The position numbers were made by a program, and so were the translations under genes. 64,000 bases of DNA, from positions 1 to 64,000 of the forward strand of contig NZ_CP082787.1 of NCBI RefSeq assembly GCF_021462285.1, given 5' to 3'. Of the stretch, positions 12,317 to 22,246 are shown piece by piece; within the stretch, counting starts at the first letter, position 1, and every line of letters begins with the position of its first letter. Under the pieces are notes generated by a model, which saw nothing but the letters and a program-made list of their open reading frames with translations, was not told where the DNA came from and ran no database searches. The DNA is from Serratia entomophila. GTDB taxonomy: Bacteria; Pseudomonadota; Gammaproteobacteria; Enterobacterales; Enterobacteriaceae.

Positions 12317-12349
12317 AACCCCCGCACCGTCAGGTCCGGGGGTTTTTTA
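12317..12349 (+). terminator. ilv attenuator terminator
   Basis: CCCCCG and CGGGGG with inner ACC/GGT pairs around GTCA are followed by TTTTTT. The layout matches the E. coli ilvGMEDA attenuator. It forms when charged tRNAs let the ribosome finish ilvL. Confidence 0.93.
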
Positions 12350-12435
12350 TTGGCCAGAGAAAAGTGAAGCAAGGGGCAGAGAATGAGAAACAGAACAAAA
12401 TCCTGCAGTTGTCGAAGTAAGGCGGGGGAATAACT

Positions 12436-14082
12436 ATGAATGGCGCTCAGTGGGTGGTTCAAGCGTTGCGTGCGCAGGGGGTAGATACGGTATTCGGCTA
12501 TCCGGGCGGCGCAATCATGCCGGTGTACGATGCATTGTATGACGGCGGGGTAGAACACCTGCTGTGCCGTCATGAGCAGGGCGCCGCAATGGCCGCCATC
12601 GGCTACGCCCGCGCGACCGGCAAAGTTGGCGTGTGCATCGCCACATCCGGCCCCGGCGCCACCAACTTGATCACCGGCCTCGCCGATGCGCTGCTCGATT
12701 CTGTCCCCGTCGTCGCCATCACCGGTCAGGTAGGCTCTGCGCTGATCGGCACCGATGCTTTTCAGGAGATCGATGTTCTCGGCCTGTCTCTGGCCTGTAC
12801 CAAACACAGCTTCCTGGTGGAATCCCTCGACGCGTTGCCGGGCATCATGGCGGAGGCCTTCGCCATCGCCGGCAGCGGCCGCCCGGGCCCGGTACTGATC
12901 GACATCCCGAAAGACATCCAGCTGGCGCAGGGTGAACTGCATCCGCATCTGATGCCGGTTGAAGAAGCGTTCGATTATCCGGCTGCGGCGTTGGCGCAGG
13001 CCGCCGAGCTGTTGGGCCAGGCGCGCAAGCCGATGCTGTACGTCGGCGGCGGCGTCGGCATGGCGCAGGCGGTGCCGGCGCTGCGCGAGTTTATCGCCGT
13101 TACCGGCATGCCGAACGTCGCAACCCTGAAAGGGCTGGGCGCACCGGACGCCGGGCACCCGTCCTACCTGGGCATGCTGGGCATGCACGGCACCAAAGCC
13201 GCCAACCTGGCGGTACAGGAGTGCGACCTGCTGCTCGCCGTCGGCGCGCGTTTTGACGATCGCGTCACCGGCAAACTGAACGCCTTCGCCCCGCACGCCA
13301 AAGTGATCCACATGGATATCGACCCGGCGGAAATGAGCAAATTGCGCCAGGCGCACGTGGCGCTGCAGGGCGACTTGAAAGCCCTGTTGCCGGCGCTGCA
13401 GCAGCCGTTGAACATCGCCGACTGGCAGCGGCGAACGGCGGAGCTGAAAGAGAGTCATGCCTGGCGCTACGATCATCCGGGCCAGCCGATTTACGCGCCG
13501 CTGCTGTTGAAGCAGCTGTCCGAACGCAAGCCGGCCAACAGCGTGGTGACCACCGACGTCGGCCAGCACCAGATGTGGGCCGCGCAGCACATGGCCTTCG
13601 AACGCCCGGAGAACTTCATCACTTCAAGCGGTTTGGGCACCATGGGGTTCGGCGTGCCGGCCGCGGTGGGTGCTCAGATGGCGCGGCCTGAAGATACGGT
13701 CATCTGCGTATCGGGCGATGGCTCTTTCATGATGAACGTGCAGGAGTTGGGCACCATCAAGCGCAAGCAGCTGCCGGTGAAAATCGTGCTGCTGGATAAC
13801 CAGCGTCTGGGGATGGTGCGTCAGTGGCAACAGCTGTTTTTCGACGGCCGCTACAGCGAAACCAACCTCTCCGATAACCCCGACTTCCTGATGCTGGCCG
13901 CAGCCTTCGGCATTCCCGGCCAGCGCATCAGCCGCAAAGATCAGGTCGCAGACGCGCTCGACGCGCTGTTCAACACCGAAGGGCCTTATCTGCTGCAGGT
14001 CTCGATAGATGAACTCGAAAACGTCTGGCCGCTGGTGCCGCCGGGCGCCGGCAACGAAACCATGTTGGAGAAAATATCATGA
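12436..14082 (+). CDS. ilvG: Acetolactate synthase II, catalytic subunit
   Basis: A 548-aa thiamine diphosphate enzyme that joins pyruvate with pyruvate or 2-oxobutyrate, the first common step of valine, leucine and isoleucine synthesis. The catalytic glutamate is E47 in CRHEQGA. The ThDP/Mg motif starts at [13 protein letters not shown]-domain segments (FDDRVTGK) are present. The frame is intact, unlike the frameshifted ilvG of E. coli K-12, so the valine-resistant isozyme II should be made. SD GGGGGA precedes the ATG. Its stop overlaps the ilvM start, indicating coupled translation with the regulatory subunit. Confidence 0.97.
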   Translation: MNGAQWVVQALRAQGVDTVFGYPGGAIMPVYDALYDGGVEHLLCRHEQGAAMAAIGYARATGKVGVCIATSGPGATNLITGLADALLDSVPVVAITGQVGSALIGTDAFQEIDVLGLSLACTKHSFLVESLDALPGIMAEAFAIAGSGRPGPVLIDIPKDIQLAQGELHPHLMPVEEAFDYPAAALAQAAELLGQARKPMLYVGGGVGMAQAVPALREFIAVTGMPNVATLKGLGAPDAGHPSYLGMLGMHGTKAANLAVQECDLLLAVGARFDDRVTGKLNAFAPHAKVIHMDIDPAEMSKLRQAHVALQGDLKALLPALQQPLNIADWQRRTAELKESHAWRYDHPGQPIYAPLLLKQLSERKPANSVVTTDVGQHQMWAAQHMAFERPENFITSSGLGTMGFGVPAAVGAQMARPEDTVICVSGDGSFMMNVQELGTIKRKQLPVKIVLLDNQRLGMVRQWQQLFFDGRYSETNLSDNPDFLMLAAAFGIPGQRISRKDQVADALDALFNTEGPYLLQVSIDELENVWPLVPPGAGNETMLEKIS

Positions 14083-14336
14083 TGCAGCATCAACTCTCGA
14101 TCCACGCGCGCTTTCGCCCTGAAATGTTAGAGCGCGTATTGCGCGTCGTGCGTCATCGCGGCTTTCAGGTTTGTGCTATGAATATGGTTTCGGCGGTAAA
14201 TACCGACAATATTAATATTGAATTGACCGTTGCCAGCCAGCGCCCGGTAGATCTACTGTCATCCCAATTAAGCAAACTGATGGACGTCTCCTGCGTTGAG
14301 ATCCAGCAACCAACATCACAACAAATACGCGCCTGA
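14079..14336 (+). CDS. ilvM: Acetolactate synthase II, small subunit
   Basis: An 85-aa ACT-domain subunit needed for activity of IlvG. The segment [12 protein letters not shown] and the end TTSQQIRA-like (TSQQIRA) match E. coli IlvM (87 aa). The start ATGATG overlaps the last four bases of ilvG. Confidence 0.95.
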   Translation: MMQHQLSIHARFRPEMLERVLRVVRHRGFQVCAMNMVSAVNTDNINIELTVASQRPVDLLSSQLSKLMDVSCVEIQQPTSQQIRA

Positions 14337-14359
14337 TGCGCACAGAAGGATAAATAACA

Positions 14360-15286
14360 ATGACGAAGAAAGCCGATTACATTTGGTTCAATGGTGAGAT
14401 GGTTCCATGGGCTGAGGCCAAGGTGCACGTGATGTCGCACGCGTTGCATTACGGCACGTCGGTGTTTGAAGGGGTGCGTTGCTACGACTCCCACAAAGGC
14501 CCGGTGGTGTTCCGGCACCGTGAACATATGCAGCGTCTGCACGACTCGGCGAAGATCTACCGCATGCCGGTGTCGCAAAGCGTCGATGAGCTGATGGAGG
14601 CCTGCCGCGCCACGCTGCGTAAAAACAATTTGGTCAGCGCTTATATTCGTCCGCTGGTGTTTGTCGGCGACGTCGGCATGGGCGTCAACCCGCCGGCCGG
14701 TTACACAACAGACGTGATTATCGCGGCGTTTCCTTGGGGTGCGTATCTGGGTGAAGAAGCGCTGGATCAAGGCATCGATGCGATGGTCTCTTCCTGGCAG
14801 CGCGTAGCGCCAAATACCATTCCTACCGCGGCCAAGGCCGGCGGCAACTATTTGTCCTCCCTGCTGGTGGGCAGCGAAGCGCGCCGCCACGGCTATCAGG
14901 AAGGCATCGCGCTCGACGTGCACGGCTATATCTCCGAAGGCGCGGGCGAGAACCTGTTCGAAGTGAAAGACGGCGTGCTGTTCACCCCGCCGTTCACCTC
15001 TTCGGCGCTGCCGGGCATCACCCGCGACGCCATCATCAAGCTGGCGAAAGACATGGGCTTTGAAGTGCGCGAGCAGGTGCTGTCGCGCGAGTCGCTGTAC
15101 CTGGCCGACGAAGTGTTCATGTCCGGCACCGCGGCGGAAATCACCCCGGTGCGCAGCGTCGACGGCATTCAGGTCGGCATCGGCAAATGCGGCCCGGTGA
15201 CCAAACAGATCCAGCAGGCGTTCTTCGGCCTGTTTACCGGCAAGACCGAAGACAAATACGGTTGGTTGGACCCGGTTAATCAATAA
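14360..15286 (+). CDS. ilvE: Branched-chain amino acid aminotransferase
   Basis: A 308-aa PLP enzyme of fold type IV that makes isoleucine, valine and leucine from their 2-oxo acids with glutamate. The family blocks [23 protein letters not shown] and EGAGENLF are present. The PLP lysine is in [12 protein letters not shown] near residue 159. It is one residue shorter than the E. coli protein. AAGGA lies 9 nt before the ATG. It is the third structural gene of the operon. Confidence 0.97.
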   Translation: MTKKADYIWFNGEMVPWAEAKVHVMSHALHYGTSVFEGVRCYDSHKGPVVFRHREHMQRLHDSAKIYRMPVSQSVDELMEACRATLRKNNLVSAYIRPLVFVGDVGMGVNPPAGYTTDVIIAAFPWGAYLGEEALDQGIDAMVSSWQRVAPNTIPTAAKAGGNYLSSLLVGSEARRHGYQEGIALDVHGYISEGAGENLFEVKDGVLFTPPFTSSALPGITRDAIIKLAKDMGFEVREQVLSRESLYLADEVFMSGTAAEITPVRSVDGIQVGIGKCGPVTKQIQQAFFGLFTGKTEDKYGWLDPVNQ

Positions 15287-15363
15287 CGGCTGACGACAGA
15301 CAAGATAAGAATATCCAGGCGGTTCGTTCGCCGCCTGCAATAAATACATTTGGAGTGAAGAGC

Positions 15364-17214
15364 ATGCCTAAGTACCGTTCCGCCACCACCACCCACGGCC
15401 GCAACATGGCGGGTGCCCGCGCATTATGGCGCGCGACCGGGATGACCGACGCCGATTTCGGCAAGCCGATTATTGCGGTGGTCAACTCCTTTACCCAGTT
15501 TGTCCCGGGCCATGTGCATCTGCGCGATCTGGGCAAGCTGGTTGCAGAGCAGATTGAAGCCTCCGGCGGCGTCGCCAAAGAGTTCAACACCATCGCGGTG
15601 GACGACGGCATCGCCATGGGCCACGGCGGCATGCTCTATTCCCTGCCGTCGCGCGAGCTGATCGCCGACTCGGTCGAATACATGGTGAACGCCCACTGCG
15701 CCGACGCGATGGTGTGCATCTCCAACTGCGACAAAATCACCCCGGGCATGTTGATGGCGTCGCTGCGCCTGAACATTCCGGTGATCTTCGTTTCCGGCGG
15801 CCCGATGGAAGCCGGCAAAACCAAACTGTCCGACAAGCTGATCAAGCTGGACCTGATCGACGCGATGATCCAGGGCGCCAACCCGAACGTCAGCGACGCC
15901 GACAGCGCGCAAATCGAACGCTCCGCCTGCCCGACCTGCGGCTCCTGCTCCGGCATGTTCACCGCCAACTCGATGAACTGCCTGACCGAGGCGCTGGGCC
16001 TGTCGCAGCCGGGCAACGGCTCGCTGCTGGCGACCCACGCCGACCGTAAAGACCTGTTCCTGAATGCCGGCAAACGCATCGTGGATCTGACCAAGCGTTA
16101 CTACGAGCAGGACGACGAAAGCGCGCTGCCGCGCAGCATCGCCAACAAGGCGGCGTTCGAAAACGCCATGACGCTGGATATCGCCATGGGCGGCTCGACC
16201 AACACCGTGTTGCACCTGCTGGCGGCGGCTCAGGAAGGCGAAGTCGACTTCACCATGGCGGACATCGACCGCCTGTCACGCAAGGTGCCGCACCTGTGCA
16301 AAGTGGCGCCGAGCACCCAGAAATACCATATGGAAGACGTGCACCGCGCCGGCGGCGTGCTGGCTATCCTGGGCGAGCTGGATCGCGCTGGCCTGATGAA
16401 CCGCGACGTCGACAACATCCTCGGCATGAAGCTGCCGGAAACGCTGGATAAGTACGACATCATGCTGACCCAGGACCCGGCGGTGAAGAAAATGTTCCGC
16501 GCCGGCCCGGCGGGCATCCGCACCACTCAGGCGTTCTCGCAGGATTGCCGCTGGGACACCCTGGACGATGACCGCGCCGAAGGCTGCATCCGCTCGCTGG
16601 AAAACGCCTTCAGCCTGGAAGGCGGCCTGGCGGTGCTGTACGGCAACATGGCGGAAGACGGCAGCATCGTGAAAACCGCCGGCGTCGACAAAGACAACCT
16701 GACCTTCCGCGGCCCGGCCAAGGTTTATGAAAGCCAGGATACCGCGGTAGAAGCCATCCTCGGCGGCAAAGTGGTGGCCGGCGACGTGGTGGTGATCCGC
16801 TACGAGGGGCCGAAAGGCGGGCCGGGCATGCAGGAGATGCTGTATCCGACCACCTATCTGAAGTCGATGGGGCTGGGTAAGGCCTGTGCGCTGATCACCG
16901 ATGGCCGCTTCTCCGGCGGCACCTCCGGCCTGTCGATCGGCCACGTTTCGCCGGAAGCGGCCAACGGCGGTCTGATCGCGCTGATTGAAGACGGCGACAT
17001 GATCGACATCGATATTCCAAAACGCAGTATGGTGCTGGACGTGCCGGACAGCGAACTGGCGGCCCGCCGTGAAGTCGAGCTGGCACGCGGCGATCTGGCC
17101 TGGACGCCGAAAAATCGCCAGCGTCAGGTTTCCTTCGCGCTGCGCGCCTACGCCACCTTGGCCACCAGCGCCGACAAAGGCGCGGTGCGAGACAAAAGCA
17201 AGCTGGGAGGCTAA
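15364..17214 (+). CDS. ilvD: Dihydroxy-acid dehydratase
   Basis: A 616-aa iron-sulfur dehydratase that converts dihydroxy acids to 2-oxo acids in valine and isoleucine synthesis. Cluster cysteines lie in [10 protein letters not shown] and [12 protein letters not shown], with a further conserved [14 protein letters not shown] near the C-terminus. The ATG at 15364 is chosen because GGAG is 8 nt upstream and the product begins MPKYRS as in E. coli. A GTG at 15355 would overlap that SD. The upstream gap of 77 bp holds a small GGCGG/CCGCC hairpin. Confidence 0.97.
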   Translation: MPKYRSATTTHGRNMAGARALWRATGMTDADFGKPIIAVVNSFTQFVPGHVHLRDLGKLVAEQIEASGGVAKEFNTIAVDDGIAMGHGGMLYSLPSRELIADSVEYMVNAHCADAMVCISNCDKITPGMLMASLRLNIPVIFVSGGPMEAGKTKLSDKLIKLDLIDAMIQGANPNVSDADSAQIERSACPTCGSCSGMFTANSMNCLTEALGLSQPGNGSLLATHADRKDLFLNAGKRIVDLTKRYYEQDDESALPRSIANKAAFENAMTLDIAMGGSTNTVLHLLAAAQEGEVDFTMADIDRLSRKVPHLCKVAPSTQKYHMEDVHRAGGVLAILGELDRAGLMNRDVDNILGMKLPETLDKYDIMLTQDPAVKKMFRAGPAGIRTTQAFSQDCRWDTLDDDRAEGCIRSLENAFSLEGGLAVLYGNMAEDGSIVKTAGVDKDNLTFRGPAKVYESQDTAVEAILGGKVVAGDVVVIRYEGPKGGPGMQEMLYPTTYLKSMGLGKACALITDGRFSGGTSGLSIGHVSPEAANGGLIALIEDGDMIDIDIPKRSMVLDVPDSELAARREVELARGDLAWTPKNRQRQVSFALRAYATLATSADKGAVRDKSKLGG

Positions 17215-17219
17215 GCGGC

Positions 17220-18764
17220 ATGGCGGCACCACAACCCTTACCCGACGCCCCCTGCGGCGCGGAATATTTGCGAGCGGTGCTCCGCTCGCCGGTTTACGAG
17301 GTGGCTCAGGTCACCCCGCTACAGGCCATGAGTAAAATATCTTCGCGCCTCGGCAATACCGTGTTGGTGAAGCGCGAGGATCGCCAGCCGGTGCACAGCT
17401 TTAAGCTGCGCGGGGCTTACGCGATGATCGCCAGCCTGAACGAAGAGCAAAAGGCGCGCGGCGTGGTCACGGCTTCGGCCGGCAACCACGCGCAGGGCGT
17501 CGCCTTCTCCGGCAAGCGGCTGGGGATTAAAACGCTGATCGTGATGCCGGTTTCCACCGCCGATATCAAGGTCGATGCGGTGCGCGGCTTCGGCGGCGAA
17601 GTGCTGCTGCACGGCGCCAACTTCGACGAGGCCAAGGCCAAGGCGATCGAGCTTTCGCAACAGCAGGGCATGACCTTCGTGCCGCCGTTCGATCACCCGA
17701 CGGTGATCGCCGGGCAGGGCACGCTGGCGATGGAGCTGCTGCAGCAGGACGCGCATCTGGACCGGGTATTCGTGCCGGTCGGCGGCGGCGGCCTGGCCGC
17801 CGGAGTGGCGGTGCTGATCAAACAACTGATGCCGCAGATCAAGGTGATCGGCGTGGAGGCGGAAGACTCCGCCTGCCTGCGGGCGGCGCTGGATGCCGGG
17901 CAGCCGGTGGATCTGGCGCGGGTCGGGCTGTTTGCCGAGGGCGTGGCGGTGAAACGCATCGGCGACGAAACCTTCCGCCTGTGCCGCGAATACCTGGACG
18001 ACGTGATCACCGTCGACAGCGACGCCATCTGCGCGGCGGTCAAAGACCTGTTCGAAGACGTGCGAGCCATTGCCGAACCTTCCGGCGCGCTGGCGCTGGC
18101 CGGGTTGAAGAAGTACGTGCAACAACACAACATTCAGGGCGAACGCCTGGCGCACGTGCTCTCCGGCGCCAACTTGAACTTCCACGGTTTGCGCTATGTC
18201 TCCGAGCGCTGCGAGCTGGGCGAACAGCGCGAAGCGCTGCTGGCGGTCACCATTCCGGAACAGCAGGGCAGCTTCCTCAAGTTCTGCCAGCTGCTGGGCG
18301 GCCGCGCGGTAACCGAGTTCAACTACCGCTATGCCGATGCGGACAACGCCTGCATTTTCGTCGGCGTGCGCCTGACGCGCGGCCACGCCGAGCGGCTGGA
18401 GATCATCGACGAGCTGGATCGCGGCGGTTATCAGGTGGTGGATCTGTCCGATGACGAAATGGCCAAGCTGCACGTGCGCTATATGGTCGGCGGGCGCCCG
18501 TCGAAACCGCTGCGCGAGCGGCTGTACAGCTTCGAGTTCCCTGAGTCGCCGGGTGCGTTGCTGAAGTTCCTGCAGACGCTGGGCACCCACTGGAACATCT
18601 CGCTGTTCCACTACCGCAGCCACGGCACCGACTTCGGCCGGGTGCTGGCGGCCTTCGAGCTGTCGCAGACCGAGCCTGAGTTCGAACAGCACCTGCAGGC
18701 GCTGGGCTACGATTGCCACGATGAAACAGACAACCCGGCGTTCCGCTTCTTTTTGCAGGGTTGA
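17220..18764 (+). CDS. ilvA: Biosynthetic threonine deaminase
   Basis: A 514-aa PLP enzyme that deaminates threonine to 2-oxobutyrate, the committed step to isoleucine. The PLP lysine is K62 in HSFKLRGAY and the phosphate loop is GGGGLAAG. Two C-terminal ACT-like regulatory domains (from about residue 325) carry isoleucine/valine allostery; FVGVRLTRG and FEFPESPGALLKFL mark them. Length equals that of E. coli IlvA. It follows ilvD by 5 bp and ends the operon; no clear terminator is visible in the next 110 bp. Confidence 0.97.
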   Translation: MAAPQPLPDAPCGAEYLRAVLRSPVYEVAQVTPLQAMSKISSRLGNTVLVKREDRQPVHSFKLRGAYAMIASLNEEQKARGVVTASAGNHAQGVAFSGKRLGIKTLIVMPVSTADIKVDAVRGFGGEVLLHGANFDEAKAKAIELSQQQGMTFVPPFDHPTVIAGQGTLAMELLQQDAHLDRVFVPVGGGGLAAGVAVLIKQLMPQIKVIGVEAEDSACLRAALDAGQPVDLARVGLFAEGVAVKRIGDETFRLCREYLDDVITVDSDAICAAVKDLFEDVRAIAEPSGALALAGLKKYVQQHNIQGERLAHVLSGANLNFHGLRYVSERCELGEQREALLAVTIPEQQGSFLKFCQLLGGRAVTEFNYRYADADNACIFVGVRLTRGHAERLEIIDELDRGGYQVVDLSDDEMAKLHVRYMVGGRPSKPLRERLYSFEFPESPGALLKFLQTLGTHWNISLFHYRSHGTDFGRVLAAFELSQTEPEFEQHLQALGYDCHDETDNPAFRFFLQG

Positions 18765-18877
18765 TGAGGAATTCATAAGTAATCGTGACCTATAAATCAG
18801 TTTGTGGGTTGCATGGTTGTGGTTTTGTTGTGCATTTTTATACTGCCAATACTTTTGACGTATAGGGATGCACGACA

Positions 18878-19872
18878 ATGACCACCGCTTTTTCTTCGCC
18901 GCGGGGTTCCCCCGAAGATAATTTGACCCGTGCCGAGTTCGCTCGCATGCTCGGCAACGCGAATGTGCAGGAACTGTATCGGGACATTAATTTGCAGGCC
19001 TTGCAAGATGCGTTGGACTGCAACATCGCTTTTCATGGGGTAGGCATTATTTTTTCTGACGGCCAAAATTCATTTTGGTCAGGCCGACACAACACAGGGG
19101 TTACTCAACGTCTTCGCAGGTAACCCACGTCGTTATCACCAAAACGGCTGCGCATACTTCCCGTATGGCGGCGACCAACACGATGTCCGAAGCTTTGATC
19201 AAACCGAGTGTCAGTAAAGAATTGGCTTCGGCGGCGCTTTCTTGCGGTACGCTGCTGGTTTCCGTTTTTTTACTGGCATCGGGGAGTGTCGCCGTGCCCT
19301 TTACCGGCGGTACAAGTTCAGCCATTGCCTATTTAGGCTATGCCGGAATGGCAGCAGGTGCTCTGCAGTGCGGCAATGGCCTGTATCGCGTGAATAAGCT
19401 TTATGATGGGAAGGGCGACGAGCTTGCTCAGCTGGATTCAGAGCAGTGGTACATTGCTACCAGCACCATACTCGACGTCATCTCTTTGGCCAGTGCTGGA
19501 GCTGCATTGAAAGAAGCGGCTATGACCTACCGCGCGATGCGCAGAGTCTCGGCGCGTAAGGCGGCGGAATGGTTGAAAAGCTTGCCGCGCAGTGAAAGGA
19601 AACGGCTGACTGAAAATATCATTCGGGCGGAAAATCCGGGAATTACCAATCAGGTATTAAAGCAGATGGTTAAGACGGGTTTGTACCCAAAACGTTATCC
19701 GACGGAAGCCATCCAGAACGGGCTTCGTCAGCAGTTGAAGTCGGCGTTGAATAATTCTATGGCGTTTGTGGGCAGCGGTATTAGCGGTACTTTGTCTTCG
19801 CCCGTCAATGTAAAAACTACGGGGCAGTATTTTGTTGGGGTCATGCAGAAATTACCGCAGATGGTGAGGTGA
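18878..19872 (+). pseudogene. Frameshifted conserved membrane protein (two overlapping frames)
   Basis: Two frames look like one gene of about 331 codons. The first (18878-19123) begins MTTAFSSPR and contains LTRAEFARMLGNANVQELYR. The second (19075-19872) continues with HRGYSTSSQVTHVV, KPSVSKELASAALSCG and two hydrophobic segments, but has no convincing start of its own. One extra C in the short GGCC run near 19085 would join them as SGPTQHRGYS. I recall uninterrupted relatives in Pseudomonas (often mislabelled NAD synthetase), but that is memory, not a search. A real disruption, a sequencing error or programmed slippage are all possible. Function unknown; it overlaps the next gene by one base. 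Confidence 0.65.
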
Positions 19873-20450
19873 TGGCAGACTGGATTATTAACCGCCTGAT
19901 ATCTCAAGGGCGAGAAATGGAACATCAGGTATCTACGCGCGATCATGCCGTCTTTGCCGGTGTAGATAAGCAATTGGAGCAGCATTTTCTCACGCCAGGG
20001 CAACGTTTATCACCGCCTGGAGTGGGGAATGTGATGCTGCTGATGATTTGCCTGACGCTGGGGGTGGCAGGAACGATGGGGCTATTGGCCGATGTGGCCT
20101 TTTCCGTTGGCGGCAGGGCTTCCGCCACTACGCTGATGGGCAGCGGCGCGCTCATGGCCGTCTGGATGACGCTGATCCTGTTTCAACTGGTACAGGGTAA
20201 AAACAGTGGGGTGATATTGCTGAAATATTATCTTGCCATGCTGGGTTTATTGCTGGTGGGCGCACTGGCTGGCTGGGCTGCAAATGTTACCGGCATTGCC
20301 AACGGTGTGATGTTGCTCTGTGCCGGTATTGGCGGGTTTTTTTTCAGTAATCGGACGATATTTTATCTGTACGTTGCCTATTTCAGGACGCGCCGGCGCG
20401 TTTATCTAAAGCGTCGTTGGCAGATAGAAGGCATGCGTAACCCCCGATAA
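19872..20450 (+). CDS. Uncharacterised membrane protein
   Basis: I do not recognise a family. The roughly 192-aa product has a soluble N-terminus of about 55 residues, then four hydrophobic stretches (around VMLLMICLTLGVAGTMG, LMAVWMTLILFQLV, LAMLGLLLVGALAGWA and GVMLLCAGIGGFFF), and a basic tail (RTRRRVYLKRRW). The ATG at 19872 overlaps the stop of the preceding frameshifted gene by one base, so the two form a transcription unit and probably a functional pair. Confidence 0.7.
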   Translation: MADWIINRLISQGREMEHQVSTRDHAVFAGVDKQLEQHFLTPGQRLSPPGVGNVMLLMICLTLGVAGTMGLLADVAFSVGGRASATTLMGSGALMAVWMTLILFQLVQGKNSGVILLKYYLAMLGLLLVGALAGWAANVTGIANGVMLLCAGIGGFFFSNRTIFYLYVAYFRTRRRVYLKRRWQIEGMRNPR

Positions 20451-20472
20451 AGACACTGCTATGGGAAAGAAT

Positions 20473-21174
20473 ATGACACAACCATTCACCGGCTTTAGCC
20501 AGCAGGGTTTGAATTTCCTGCAGCAGGTGCGGATTGAAAACGATAAAGAGTGGTTCGAGGCCCATCGCGGCGTTTACGATCGGGAACTGCTGACGCCGTT
20601 CCGTGCGCTGGTGGAACAGCTTGCGCCGGCCATGCTGGCGATTGACCCGCAGTTCGAGACCCGGCCGGCGATCGGCAAAACGCTGTCGCGCATTCACCGC
20701 GATACGCGCTTTTCCCACGATAAGTCGCGCTACCGCAGCCGCATGTGGCTGACGTTCAAGCGGCCGAGCAAGGACTGGAAGGATGCGCCGGTGTATTTCT
20801 TCGAGCTGGGGCCGGACATGCTGCGGTACGGGCTGGGTTACTACAGCGCCAACAAGCCGACCATGGATCTGTTTCGCCATACGCTGAAGCACCGGCCGCA
20901 ACGGTTCCTGGAGGCGGCGGCCTGCTGCCGGCCGCCGTTCGAGCTGGTGGGGGAAAGCTACAAGCGCCCGCTGGTGAAAGAGCAGGCGGCGGAGATCGCC
21001 ACCTGGTATAACCGCAAATCCTTTGCCGTGATGGCCACCGATCCTCAGGTGGAAAAGCTGTTCAGCGCCGGGCTGGCCCAGACGCTGGCTCAGAGCTTCC
21101 TGCAGCTGGAGCCGCTCTACCACTGGCTGATGCAGGTGGAAGCGATGAAGCAGATCGACCCGGCGGATCTCTAA
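20473..21174 (+). CDS. DUF2461 (TIGR02453) family protein
   Basis: A 233-aa protein of unknown function, recognised by the N-terminal FLxxLxxxNdKxWFexHR pattern (FLQQVRIENDKEWFEAHRGVYD), RIHRDTRFSHDKSRYRSRMW and a central GLGYYSANKP. Members occur widely in bacteria and fungi; a nuclease-like or ligand-binding role is not established. The ATG at 20473 has GGGA 6 nt upstream; an ATG at 20461 is also in frame with a poorer ribosome site. It is convergent with ilvY. Confidence 0.8.
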   Translation: MTQPFTGFSQQGLNFLQQVRIENDKEWFEAHRGVYDRELLTPFRALVEQLAPAMLAIDPQFETRPAIGKTLSRIHRDTRFSHDKSRYRSRMWLTFKRPSKDWKDAPVYFFELGPDMLRYGLGYYSANKPTMDLFRHTLKHRPQRFLEAAACCRPPFELVGESYKRPLVKEQAAEIATWYNRKSFAVMATDPQVEKLFSAGLAQTLAQSFLQLEPLYHWLMQVEAMKQIDPADL

Positions 21175-21186
21175 ATCCCCACCTCG

Positions 21187-22077
21187 CTACCTGGGGTGCA
21201 GCAAACGCCAGAATGCGTCGATCAGCGGATCGCTGAGGCGTTTTTTCTGCACGCAAACGCCCAGCTCGAACGGCTCGACCATCGAGATGTTTTCCAGCTG
21301 CGAAATGCGGTTGCGCACCGGTTCCGGGCTGTTGTCCACCACTACGCTCGGGATCAGCGCAATGCCGCAGCCCAGCGCCACCATCGAGACGATGGCTTCA
21401 TGGCCGCCGACGGTGGCGTAAATCAGCGGATTGCTGATGCGCTGGCGGCGGAACCACAGCTCGATGCGTTTTCGCGAAGGCCCGTGCTCCGGCAGGATAA
21501 AGGGAATATCGGCCCAGTCGGGCTTCTCGGCAAACGCTTGGGTGCGCACCGCGCAGGGCAGCGCCGGGGCGATCAGCACCAGCGGAATTTCGCCGATTTT
21601 GGTGAACGCCACGCTGGCGGGCAGCGTCTCCGGCCGGCCGGCGATGCCGAGGTCGGCCTCGTTGGACTGCACTTTATCGACCGCGTCGGCGGCGTCGCCG
21701 GTGGTCAGCTTGATTTCCACCAGCGGATGCTGCGCGCGGAAACGGTCGAGGATCGGCGGCAGGTGGCTGTAGGCGGCGGTGACCGAACAGAACAGCCGCA
21801 GCTCGCCGCTCAGCGAAGGGCCGTGCTGGCCGAGCGAATGCTTCAGCTGCTGGTACTGCAGCAGCGTTTGCTGGGCAAAATCCTTCAGCTGTTCGCCGGC
21901 GTCGGTGAGCTGCACGGTGCGGTTATCGCGTAAAAACAGCGGCTGCCCGAGGATCTCTTCCAGCCGCTGGATCTGGCGGGAAAGCGTCGACGGGCTGACG
22001 TGCATCGCCTTGGCGGTGCGGCCAAAGTGATGGCTTTCAGCAAGATGGAGGAACAGCTTTAAATCACGCAAATCCAT
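21187..22077 (-). CDS. ilvY: LysR-type activator of ilvC
   Basis: A 296-aa LysR regulator nearly colinear with E. coli IlvY (297 aa). It activates divergent ilvC when the enzyme's substrates acetolactate or acetohydroxybutyrate accumulate, and represses itself. The HTH is HFGRTAKAMHVSPSTLSRQ; the effector domain contains FCSVTAAYSHLPPILDRF. The ATG at 22077 gives the conserved start MDLRDLKLF; longer in-frame starts run into the ilvC control region. Confidence 0.95.
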   Translation of the reverse strand: MDLRDLKLFLHLAESHHFGRTAKAMHVSPSTLSRQIQRLEEILGQPLFLRDNRTVQLTDAGEQLKDFAQQTLLQYQQLKHSLGQHGPSLSGELRLFCSVTAAYSHLPPILDRFRAQHPLVEIKLTTGDAADAVDKVQSNEADLGIAGRPETLPASVAFTKIGEIPLVLIAPALPCAVRTQAFAEKPDWADIPFILPEHGPSRKRIELWFRRQRISNPLIYATVGGHEAIVSMVALGCGIALIPSVVVDNSPEPVRNRISQLENISMVEPFELGVCVQKKRLSDPLIDAFWRLLHPR

Positions 22078-22101
22078 ATCGGTACGCTCGCAGTGAGAGT
22101 G

Positions 22102-22116
22102 TTGCATAAATTGCAA
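22102..22116. promoter_or_regulatory. Candidate IlvY operator in the ilvY-ilvC intergenic region
   Basis: TTGCATAAATTGCAA is a perfect inverted repeat (TTGCA-N5-TGCAA) of the T-N11-A type bound by LysR regulators. The ilvC -10 candidate TATACA lies at 22160-22165 with no good -35, as expected for an activator-dependent promoter. Confidence 0.6.
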
Positions 22117-22246
22117 TGTCACGTTCGTAATATATCAATTTAAGCAACGCATTTCCTGTTATACATTGAGTTTAACGAATCTCCGCACAGACAGGGCGGG
22201 GAATGAAAATAACAAGCAAGACACAACATCTAACTGGAGTACCACC

